This document shows positions 7,912 through 14,623 of a DNA stretch of 19,746 bases, piece after piece. The stretch spans positions 1-19,746 of the forward strand of contig CAJWWP010000031.1 of NCBI GenBank assembly GCA_913048525.1, in the 5' to 3' direction. The position numbers and the translations under genes are program-made. The DNA comes from GCA-002712965 sp913048525 (GTDB lineage: Bacteria > Chloroflexota > Dehalococcoidia > Lucifugimonadales > UBA826). The notes beneath the pieces were generated by a model that did no database searches, had not been told where the DNA came from, and worked only from the letters and a program-made list of their open reading frames with translations. Each line of letters opens with the position of its first letter. Position 1 is the stretch's first letter.

Positions 7912-9315
7912 TTAAGCTAGCTGATATTCTCTAGTGGACGCGATCATGCTCAGAGTATCAGCTACCTTTTGTCTCTCCACTGACCCCGAGTCTTTGAGGT
8001 TTACTTCTCCTAGGGCATGAGCAAACTCAATCAATCCTTCCCTAGTTCTCTCTTCAACTTGTATCGGACCTATAAGATCGAGACAACTATCAACTAATGC
8101 CTCAGAATCGAAGGTTCCATTCCCACGTTGTGACAGCTTCTCAATAATATTGCTCACTCCGGACTTATTGGGATCTCCAAATTCTTTTGTGGCGAAATTA
8201 ACCCTTTCCACTAAAGAACCACTGTCGATCCATTCTGTTCCTTCATGCCAACCTTCAACCGTTGGGGGAGCAAGAAGGCCCTGTCCCATGAACATGGCCT
8301 GAGCCCAAAGCCCATGGACATCTAGTGTCGGTTCAGAATAACTCCCCGCCATCCGGGCGGTGCCAACCACAGACTCTACTGGTCCCTTCACTCGAGCATA
8401 ACGAGCGTTATTAGATTTGAAGTACTCAGAATTAAATAAGACACGTAACACTGAAGAAACTTCATAATTCGAATCAAAATAAGCTTTTATCATATCTTCG
8501 ATAACTGACTCTCCCTCGGAGTCAATTGAGTCGGCAGCGAAAAACTGAAACAGTCTTGTTGCCAAAAATTGGGCTGTAGCATCCTGTCTCACAATAATGT
8601 CTATTATGTCATCGCCATTAAAGTCGCCCTGTTCACCCAAAAATCTTTTATTACCCGAATCATGGTCATCTTCCCGATATTGGTAATGCCAAGCAATTCT
8701 TCCATATGGCCAAATAGAGTCTTTACTCGCTCGCATAGCCATATATTCTTGGTTCCTAAGAGTCCAGCCCGTAAAAGCTCTGGCACAATCTTTAATGTCG
8801 TCCTCCGAATAGTTTCCTATTCCCATGGAAAAGAGTTCCAACAGTTCCCGGCCATAATTTTCGTTTATGGCTCCATTGTGGTTTTCGTTGTTGTCCAGCC
8901 ATATAATCATTGCCGGGTCTTTAGACAAATCTACTAAGAGATCTCTAAAGCTGCCCAACCCTGAAGATCTGAACATGTCAATTTGGTTAAGAAGAGTACG
9001 GGCCTGATTCAATTTCGCATAACCAGTAGCAAACAACCCATGCCAAAAAAGAGCTATTTTTTCCTCCAAAGGGTTTTGGGTAGTTATCATCCTGTAAATC
9101 CAGTATGCCCCAGCCCCATCCAACTGCCTAAGCTCGTTTTGATCAACATGATATCTGCGGATGATATCGTCAGGCATGTTTCCCGGATCTCCGGGAGTTA
9201 GTAACTCATCTACGGTGGCCTCGTAACCTTGCTCAACACAGGATTCCAATTCGTCCCGAGTGGCCGAAAAACCAGCACGCCTCATTAAGTGCGCAAAAAG
9301 TGCCAAGTCACTCAT
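7912..9315 (-). CDS. DUF1800 family protein
   Basis: 467-residue member of the DUF1800 family, whose biochemical function is not established. Diagnostic segments: the N-terminal HLMRRAGFSATRDELE, KIALFWHGLFAT at 86-97, LSKDPAMIIWLDN near 130-142, NYGRELLELFSMGIGNYSED at 153-172, ARAFTGWT, then a divergent HDSGNKRFLG and a C-terminal PPTVEGWHEGTEWIDS at 350-365. The length fits the family. It starts directly in the conserved domain, with no Tat or Sec signal, and an SD-like GGGTGGTG stretch precedes the ATG. The DUF1501 gene lies 53 bases upstream and the NHL gene 32 bases downstream. DUF1800 and DUF1501 genes are habitually adjacent across bacteria, which suggests a joint function. Confidence 0.93.
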   Translation of the reverse strand: MSDLALFAHLMRRAGFSATRDELESCVEQGYEATVDELLTPGDPGNMPDDIIRRYHVDQNELRQLDGAGAYWIYRMITTQNPLEEKIALFWHGLFATGYAKLNQARTLLNQIDMFRSSGLGSFRDLLVDLSKDPAMIIWLDNNENHNGAINENYGRELLELFSMGIGNYSEDDIKDCARAFTGWTLRNQEYMAMRASKDSIWPYGRIAWHYQYREDDHDSGNKRFLGEQGDFNGDDIIDIIVRQDATAQFLATRLFQFFAADSIDSEGESVIEDMIKAYFDSNYEVSSVLRVLFNSEYFKSNNARYARVKGPVESVVGTARMAGSYSEPTLDVHGLWAQAMFMGQGLLAPPTVEGWHEGTEWIDSGSLVERVNFATKEFGDPNKSGVSNIIEKLSQRGNGTFDSEALVDSCLDLIGPIQVEERTREGLIEFAHALGEVNLKDSGSVERQKVADTLSMIASTREYQLA

Positions 9316-9368
9316 GTATCACCACCCTTCTCTCTTGAGTAATAGTAACCAGAAATATCTTTCAGATT

Positions 9369-10499
9369 TCAACGAGATACAAAATCAAACTGTTCAAATG
9401 TTCCATTTACTATCGGGACAGCATCCATACCGAACCACTTCTCTATTATTGTTGAGTATGTCGAGCGGAAATCGTTATTGAAATGAAGATCACCCTCCAG
9501 CTGGTCAGCTTCTCTTATGGACGGATACTGGCCATACATACCACCCTTGACTTCACTACCTATAACGAACGCAACGCCACCTGACCCATGGTCAGTGCCG
9601 GAACCATTATCTTTAATGCGTCGACCGAATTCAGAGAACACTAGCACTACCACTTCATCTTCTCGACCATGTTCTTTCAAATCATCGTAAAAGTCTCCAA
9701 TTGCTCCGGATACCTCCTGCCACAACTTGGCGTGTGAAGTAAGTTCACCAGAGTGGGTGTCAAAACTACCATGTTGCGTGTAAAAAACTCGGGTCCCAAG
9801 GTCAGCAAACAACACTTGTGCAGCGCTCCTCATACTCTGAGCTATAGGATTCGCAGCATATTCTATGGAAGAGGAATATTTCTCAGGAGCAGTACGAAGT
9901 ATGTCAGCGCCTTTTAAGGCATTCGAACCAGTCTGTCCTAAAAAGTCCAATACTGGGTCTTTCCCCTGCACTCCTCCGTACATGTGCGCGAAAGCGCGGA
10001 GAGCCAAACTCCTGGTCGCCTCGTCTTCAATATCGGTGAACAGTCCGTAAGTCTCTAGATTGCCCACTGAGGCTACAGGGACTCCTCTTACTCCAAGAGC
10101 TCTCGGTAAACCTCTACCGAAATTAACTCCTGTAAGAACATTTTCACCACTCGGATCTATCTCCCGAATAACTCGGCCTAGCCAACCCTCATTCCCTATC
10201 TCATCAGGTAATGCAGTGTGCCAGATATCCATAGATCGGAAATGTGATCGGTTTGGGTTGTCATAACCTATGCCATTTATCACTGCCACTTTACCTTCGT
10301 CATAAAGCTGTTTAATTGGCCCGAGGTTAGAATTGAACCCATAAGTACCATCTACAGGAAGCACCGACTCTTGATCGATATGAACCGTCTTTCGAAAGTC
10401 ATAGTATTCGTCATCTCCGTAAGGAACGATTGTATTTAAGTAATCGTTTCCCCCACTTAACTGAACCACAACAAAAGATTTCTCACGGGCTGCAACCAT
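9369..10499 (-). CDS. DUF1501 family protein (alkaline-phosphatase-like fold), without Tat signal
   Basis: About 376 residues of the DUF1501 family, related in fold to sulfatases and alkaline phosphatases. Motifs, numbered from the first of two adjacent Met codons: VVVQLSGGNDYLNTIVPY (11-28), RSHFRSMDIWHTA (85-97), YTQHGSFDTHSGE (241-253), LVFSEFGRRIKDN (287-299), GTDHGSGGVAFVIG (302-315) and DFRSTYSTIIEKWFG (344-358). The conserved Asp and His positions are potential metal or active-site ligands. The second ATG (10499) is preferred because GGAGG lies seven bases before it; the first (10502) has only four. Most relatives begin with a twin-arginine signal. This one does not, and an in-frame TAA at 10521-10523 rules out a longer N-terminus. 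It is the first gene of the operon with DUF1800 and the NHL propeller. Confidence 0.92.
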   Translation of the reverse strand: MVAAREKSFVVVQLSGGNDYLNTIVPYGDDEYYDFRKTVHIDQESVLPVDGTYGFNSNLGPIKQLYDEGKVAVINGIGYDNPNRSHFRSMDIWHTALPDEIGNEGWLGRVIREIDPSGENVLTGVNFGRGLPRALGVRGVPVASVGNLETYGLFTDIEDEATRSLALRAFAHMYGGVQGKDPVLDFLGQTGSNALKGADILRTAPEKYSSSIEYAANPIAQSMRSAAQVLFADLGTRVFYTQHGSFDTHSGELTSHAKLWQEVSGAIGDFYDDLKEHGREDEVVVLVFSEFGRRIKDNGSGTDHGSGGVAFVIGSEVKGGMYGQYPSIREADQLEGDLHFNNDFRSTYSTIIEKWFGMDAVPIVNGTFEQFDFVSR

Positions 10500-10531
10500 C
10501 ATTTGACCTCCAAAAACGCCTTATTAGTAAC

Positions 10532-10543
10532 TTGTCACGACAA
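10532..10543. promoter_or_regulatory. Small perfect palindrome, candidate operator before the DUF1501 operon
   Basis: TTGTC-AC-GACAA, two 5-base arms around a 2-base centre, about 30 bases upstream of the DUF1501 start and on the promoter side of its Shine-Dalgarno site. The surrounding 258-base divergent gap (10503-10760) is strongly AT-rich. It also contains a TATAAT at 10635-10640 pointing toward the plus-strand gene, with no convincing -35 box. A palindrome this short can occur by chance; regulatory use is a guess from its position. Confidence 0.25.
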
Positions 10544-10760
10544 AATTTTTATATTCATAATGGATCATACATATCAACTGCATAAGATTTCAAGAAATAT
10601 GAGGCTGAATTACTTATTTATTCCAAGTTGATCATATAATAATAAAGAGCCCATAGTGCCCAAATTTTTTCTATAATCCTATATCAGTCGACATTATATT
10701 TGGATTGCCCCAAACTATCCAGATCAACAGCAAAGGATTGACGGAGATTATGATTCAACA

Positions 10761-11783
10761 ATGAAAAAAACTCTTATATCAGAAACTCTCTCATTCCGAA
10801 CTGAGACGGAAGCGATGGAGCATTATTTTGCCAATGGATGGACCGACGGTCTACCAATAATCCTACCAACTGAGAGTAACGTCCTCGAAGCAATCTCTCA
10901 TTCACATCGTGACCCCTCCGAAGTCATAGGGGTGGAACCAGTCAAGAACAGAACCATTACTTTAGAGAAAATTGCTATAAACTCAGTAATGGCGGGGTGC
11001 AAACCAGAATATTTCCCTTCCGTCCTAGCTTCGATAGAGGCGGTATTAGAACCAGAATTTAACCTGCATGCAATTACCGCTAGCACGATGGGAGCTGCTG
11101 TTCTTGCTGTTATAAGTGGTCCAGAGGCTGAGAACATTGGGATTAACGGCGTAACTAGCGTTTTTGGTCCAGGCCATCGTGCAAATGCCACCATTGGCCG
11201 TGCAATTAGATTAACGCTTATAAACGCCACCGGATCCAGGTCAGGTGAAATCGACAAAGCAACTTTGGGACATCCTGGAAAATATACTTGGTGCATAACG
11301 GAAAATACCGCCAGGTCGCCGTTCGAACCTTTGGGAGTAGAGAGAGGTTTTTCTACAAGTCAAAGCTCTGTGACAGTATTTGCAGGTCTTTCCCCAATTC
11401 AGGTCAGCAATCATTCAGAAAAAACGCCGGAAAATATTCTGAACAGCTTTTCTGATGCTTTGTTCGCCGCTGGCCCAAACCAAGGTGAGATAATCATCGT
11501 GTTTTGCCCAGAACATGCTAAATATCTAGGGGCCGAGGGATGGAAGAAGGGACGTGTAAAAGATTATCTGTTTGACATGGCTGTTCGATCTAATGAACAG
11601 TGGGGACAAGGTTCGATAAATCCAGGTCCAAAACCAGCAGGCCCAGAAAAGACTCATTCCTCCATCAGCCCTGACAGTTTCACCATAATGGTTGCTGGAG
11701 GAAATGCGGGAGCATTTTCCTGTGTAATACCCATATGGGGCGGCGGAAGTAACTCCCAGTCCGTATCTAAACTGATAGGATAG
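10761..11783 (+). CDS. Conserved protein of unknown function, partner of the UGSC selenoprotein
   Basis: 340 residues, apparently soluble, without signal peptide or membrane segment. I recognise it as a member of a widespread but uncharacterised family with the pattern NGWTDGLPI-x-x-PTE near the N-terminus, EKIAINSVMAGCKPEYFPSV in the first third, and GPGHRANATIGRAIRLTL plus GHPGKYTWCITEN in the middle. Further segments are SPFEPLGVERGF, IVFCPEHAKYLG and a glycine-rich C-terminal VAGGNAGAFSCVIPIWGGGS. Conserved-looking cysteines lie in AGCKPEY, TWCITE, VFCPEH and FSCVIP. The selenoprotein gene begins 78 bases downstream on the same strand, so a two-gene operon is likely and a shared redox reaction is a reasonable inference. 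The ATG at 10761 lacks a well-placed ribosome site: GGAG at 10743-10746 is 14 bases away, and a four-codon reading frame from 10750 ends by overlapping this ATG. The start is therefore less certain than the gene. Confidence 0.85.
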   Translation: MKKTLISETLSFRTETEAMEHYFANGWTDGLPIILPTESNVLEAISHSHRDPSEVIGVEPVKNRTITLEKIAINSVMAGCKPEYFPSVLASIEAVLEPEFNLHAITASTMGAAVLAVISGPEAENIGINGVTSVFGPGHRANATIGRAIRLTLINATGSRSGEIDKATLGHPGKYTWCITENTARSPFEPLGVERGFSTSQSSVTVFAGLSPIQVSNHSEKTPENILNSFSDALFAAGPNQGEIIIVFCPEHAKYLGAEGWKKGRVKDYLFDMAVRSNEQWGQGSINPGPKPAGPEKTHSSISPDSFTIMVAGGNAGAFSCVIPIWGGGSNSQSVSKLIG

Positions 11784-11861
11784 TGGCACGACCTGTTCTA
11801 GATAAACTATGAACTAAAACAACCAATAAAACTAAATTAACTATTGACGATGGAGGAGACG

Positions 11862-12404
11862 ATGGCTTCAGAAATTGGAATAAAAGTTCTTAATCCCACC
11901 ATAGACCCCAATACAGAAAGAACCCTCATGGCAATTCGACCTGAATCACTTGATGGGACCACAATAGGATTGTTAGCAAACGGCAAACGAAATTCTGTTG
12001 AATTACTAAAACACGTATATGACGTACTTAAAGAAAATAACGACGTCAAACTAGGCATAGAGGAGAATAAGGGAAATGCTTCTCGACCTTGTCCGGAAGA
12101 CATTCTTTCAAACGTTGCAGATAATTGTGACCTAGTTATTACAGCTTCAGGGGATTGAGGGTCATGCTCATCGTGCAGTGTGCACGACGGAATACAGTTT
12201 GAAAAACAAGGTGTCCCAGCTGCAGTTATTTGCACCGAACCGTTCATAACAAGCGGAGTCGCTATGGCTAAAATAGGAGGAATACCTAATTATCCTTTCG
12301 CTGTTACGGATCATCCACTTGGAAGCCTTGATCAGCAAACTTTGAAAGAAAAAGCTAGGGAGATCACACCCCGAATAATAGAAATCCTGGTCCAGGGAAT
12401 CTAG
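11862..12404 (+). CDS. UGSC-family selenoprotein (in-frame UGA read as selenocysteine)
   Basis: Single 180-residue gene interrupted by one in-frame TGA at 12156-12158, which I read as selenocysteine 99. Codons on both sides continue in the same frame and give ASGD-U-GSCSSCSVHDG, the signature of the UGSC selenoprotein family reported from marine metagenomes. The UxxC pair (Sec99, Cys102) resembles a redox-active CxxC, with Cys105 nearby as a possible third partner. The N-terminal half (GTTIGLLANGKRNSVELLKH, then DLVITASGD) looks like an alternating beta/alpha fold; the second half contains VPAAVICTEPF and an IGGIPNYPFAVTDHPLG loop. The ATG at 11862 is preferred over TTG 11844 and ATG 11850 because GGAGG stands 5 bases before it. 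A SECIS-like hairpin follows the UGA. Conventional annotation would give two fragments ending and starting around the UGA. The family's substrate is unknown; a reductase or peroxide-type role is inference. Confidence 0.9.
12168..12190 (+). promoter_or_regulatory. Bacterial SECIS-like stem-loop downstream of the UGA codon
   Basis: Perfect inverted repeat TCGTGCA (12171-12177) / TGCACGA (12181-12187) around the triloop GTG. If the last A-T pair opens, the loop becomes AGTGT. The stem can extend past one A-C mismatch by a C-G and a T-G pair (12168-12169 with 12189-12190). The loop begins 19 bases after the UGA and has G among its first two positions, in the spacing and apical-loop pattern known for bacterial SECIS elements bound by SelB. 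It lies wholly inside the coding sequence, as bacterial elements do. Confidence 0.75.
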
Positions 12405-12426
12405 GAATAGGACGAAAGATTATCAT

Positions 12427-13245
12427 CTAAGGTATAAAGCTCATGTGATTAAGGACTGAAAGCCCTAAATCCGTGTCTCCCGTTACCTCAACTTTGTCGG
12501 AACCAACGGCCCGTTGTGGGGAGATTCGCCCACAGCATAAGAGCAAATAGGTTTCACAATTCATTCTCAGTCCAACAGAGGGATTATCTAAGTTGTGTAA
12601 CTTCCTAGCTCGGCCTGCGTGTGAGCCAATAGAAATTGTCTCAGCATAATCCCCATGGATAACAAATTTAACGGTACGACCGTCTTTAATCTTGACCTTC
12701 TTCCCCAGAATAAACGGTAAGGTCCTATTAAATCGGCCAAACACGTGTATTGCTGAAGGCCCTGATAAATTACCAGGTTTCCCAATCGCCCTTCTTATAT
12801 CCTGTTCATGCACCCAGCAGTCCAAAATCCTGATCGAAATTAGTTCTCGGCCATCCACTATTCGTCCATCAGGTGCTTTTCTCTTGCGGGCAAGAGAATC
12901 ACATTGATCTAACATATCCAATCTCTCGGATATCAAGAGTCCGTACTCCTCTATAAGTTCCCCGGGAGAAGTTAGCCGTTTTAACACAACGTCAACTTGA
13001 TTTTCCATGCCAAGTTCGTTTTTCGTATGAATTAAATCTTCGCTGGAAAGAGTGAGCTTGGGTACCGGGTTGCCAAGTAGGCGCTGCTCAATACCTATAA
13101 GATGGGCAAAACAATCTTTTATAGTCCAACCGGGGCAGTCAGTCGGTAATAGCCAGTCTTCGCCCTGCAAGGATGCCATCAAGACAGCGATAGAGTTCCA
13201 AGTCTCCTTCATTAATCTAACAAGCTGGGCATCATCAGAGTTCAT
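12427..13245 (-). CDS. Maleylpyruvate isomerase-family / mycothiol-dependent DinB-like enzyme
   Basis: 272 residues. The N-terminal four-helix DinB-like domain shows TDCPGWTIKDCFAHLIGIE (35-53), with His48 as the first metal ligand, and ILDCWVHEQDIRRAIGKPG (140-158). There Asp142 and His146 occupy the positions of the Glu and His ligands of the mycothiol-dependent maleylpyruvate isomerase. The C-terminal third (VKFVIHGDYAETISIGSHAG, then LRMNCETYLLLCCGR) matches the SCP2-like domain often fused to it. Members use mycothiol or another low-molecular-weight thiol, or have unknown substrates; Asp in place of Glu is a mild deviation. No good ribosome site precedes the ATG at 13245 (GAGG is 15 bases away). 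It converges on the selenoprotein gene (22 bases between stops) and follows the EVE gene on the same strand by 30 bases. Confidence 0.82.
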   Translation of the reverse strand: MNSDDAQLVRLMKETWNSIAVLMASLQGEDWLLPTDCPGWTIKDCFAHLIGIEQRLLGNPVPKLTLSSEDLIHTKNELGMENQVDVVLKRLTSPGELIEEYGLLISERLDMLDQCDSLARKRKAPDGRIVDGRELISIRILDCWVHEQDIRRAIGKPGNLSGPSAIHVFGRFNRTLPFILGKKVKIKDGRTVKFVIHGDYAETISIGSHAGRARKLHNLDNPSVGLRMNCETYLLLCCGRISPQRAVGSDKVEVTGDTDLGLSVLNHMSFIP

Positions 13246-13275
13246 AACTAGTCAGTTCATCCTCAAGAAATAGTG

Positions 13276-13743
13276 TCAGAAAAGACCCATTGATACGATG
13301 AGTTGGAATTCGTCTTTAGTGACTGGCTGCACTGAGAGTCTCGAATTTTTTACAAGGACCATATCCGATAAAGCTAAAGTGGCTTTAATTTCTTTCAGTG
13401 AAACCAACCTACTAAAAGTTTGATCGGCTTTTATATCCACCATGTACCATATTGGGCTTTCTTCTGTGCTTCGTGGGTCAGGATGGTCAGAATCAAGGTC
13501 CCACGCCGTAAAATCGGGATACCCATCTCTGACGACCACCGCAGTTCCTACAGCTCCAGGTGGCTTTGAATTAGAATGATAAAAAATCACCCTGTCTCCT
13601 GATTTGATGTTATCTCTTAGCAGGTTACGAGCCTGGTAGTTGCGGACCCCATCCCATTCCGCTGTTGAGTCTGTTTCTGATTTTAGGTCATCAAATGAGT
13701 AATCTGTAGGTTCAGATTTCATGAGCCAAAACTTAGATTCCAT
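13276..13743 (-). CDS. EVE-domain protein
   Basis: 155-residue single-domain EVE protein, of the PUA-like superfamily that binds modified bases in DNA or RNA. The family hallmarks are present: FWLMKSEPTDYSFDDL at the N-terminus, WDGVRNYQARNLLRDNIKSG followed by DRVIFYHSNSKPPGAVGTA, and a C-terminal LVKNSRLSVQPVTKDEF. The ATG at 13743 is chosen because AAAGG lies seven bases upstream and the conserved domain starts two residues in; an upstream in-frame ATG at 13779 would add twelve poorly conserved residues. It probably shares a transcript with the DinB-like gene 30 bases downstream. No restriction or methylation genes are seen nearby, so a defence role is not supported here; a housekeeping role in modified-nucleotide recognition is equally likely. 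Confidence 0.92.
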   Translation of the reverse strand: MESKFWLMKSEPTDYSFDDLKSETDSTAEWDGVRNYQARNLLRDNIKSGDRVIFYHSNSKPPGAVGTAVVVRDGYPDFTAWDLDSDHPDPRSTEESPIWYMVDIKADQTFSRLVSLKEIKATLALSDMVLVKNSRLSVQPVTKDEFQLIVSMGLF

Positions 13744-13922
13744 ATAAGCACCTTTCTCTGAGAGAATAACCATGACCAAAATCTAACACGATAGTGCGTT
13801 AGAAAATAAAATAACTGCCGTTACCACACAATATATTAACCTCCACTTCAACTCCAGTTTGATTTAGGTTAAACGATATTCCATCCATACCAACAAGCCA
13901 ACAGTTGAGATAAGGAGGCCCA

Positions 13923-14414
13923 ATGAATTGCTTCGAACAACCTATCCAACATAAGAAAGAACTCTTCTTTGCATGGCAGGAATGGTTAAAAGGGTCGTCC
14001 ACATTAGCTATAGCTAATCTATTAGGTATGCACCAGGATTTTGATGCTATTCCTATCCAAACATTGGAACTCTGGAAAGTTTGCTTTGAAAAAATCTCAA
14101 AAGTGGATCAGGAAGAAGATAAAGTTTTTCGCTGGGACAAAATGGAGCAATATGACATCCCATGGGGAGATTCAAGTTTTCTATTGCGCATAAGCCAAGC
14201 ATATGAAAATCCAAGTGGAAGACTAATAAAATGGATCTGGAGACTATCGAAAATTAAAGACCTCGAACAATGGGAAATAGAAAACCTTCTAAGGCTTGCT
14301 GAAAAATACACCAACCACGAAAGAGAAATAATGTTTACGCAACCTGTGACTGATACTATTGAAGATCTGAACGAAGAAGTCAGTCGGGAAGCATTGGACG
14401 ATCACACCGGTTAA
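13923..14414 (+). CDS. Hypothetical protein, helical, possible helix-turn-helix N-terminus
   Basis: 163 residues without a recognised family. GGAGG, seven bases before the ATG, supports expression and the start. The N-terminal part, KKELFFAWQEWLKGSSTLAI followed by ANLLGM and later IPIQTLELWK, has the spacing of a helix-turn-helix in which a basic, aromatic helix precedes IAxLLG and a recognition helix ending in xLxLW. The rest is predicted helical, acidic and rich in Trp (WGDSSFLLRISQAYENPSGR, LIKWIWRLSKIKDLEQWEIE), ending in a very acidic tail. There is no signal peptide or membrane segment. It stands alone: divergent from the EVE gene and convergent with the aminotransferase across a 209-base gap in which I see no gene. 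A regulator is one guess, not supported by any specific motif. Confidence 0.68.
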   Translation: MNCFEQPIQHKKELFFAWQEWLKGSSTLAIANLLGMHQDFDAIPIQTLELWKVCFEKISKVDQEEDKVFRWDKMEQYDIPWGDSSFLLRISQAYENPSGRLIKWIWRLSKIKDLEQWEIENLLRLAEKYTNHEREIMFTQPVTDTIEDLNEEVSREALDDHTG

Positions 14415-14623
14415 TGAGTTTGCCCGCACCCACCTTGGCCACTGAATCTAGAGCATCAATAAAACATGAGAACTTGGGGAGCCAAAAAATTTAGCGAGAG
14501 TCAATCTAGTAATCCCTGATCTGACTTTTTACCCAACTTGGCCTTACATAATAGTCCGCTGATTTTTGTGATTAATAGGCGCCTAGAGAAATTAAAAGAC
14601 TCACCATAGGAGCAAGTATGTTT

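Noticed and set aside
10898..11296. 132-residue minus-strand ORF
   Set aside because: Antisense shadow of the strongly conserved 340-residue protein.
11844..12404. Two separate small genes, or a pseudogene broken by a nonsense mutation
   Set aside because: Both halves share one frame, the stop is TGA flanked by the exact UGSC family motif, and a SECIS-like hairpin follows at the right distance.
13276..13743. EVE protein as part of a restriction or defence island
   Set aside because: No nuclease, methylase or other defence genes are adjacent; the neighbours are metabolic or unknown.
14414..14494. 26-codon ORF overlapping the end of the 163-residue gene
   Set aside because: No ribosome site, no recognisable composition, and too short to support.
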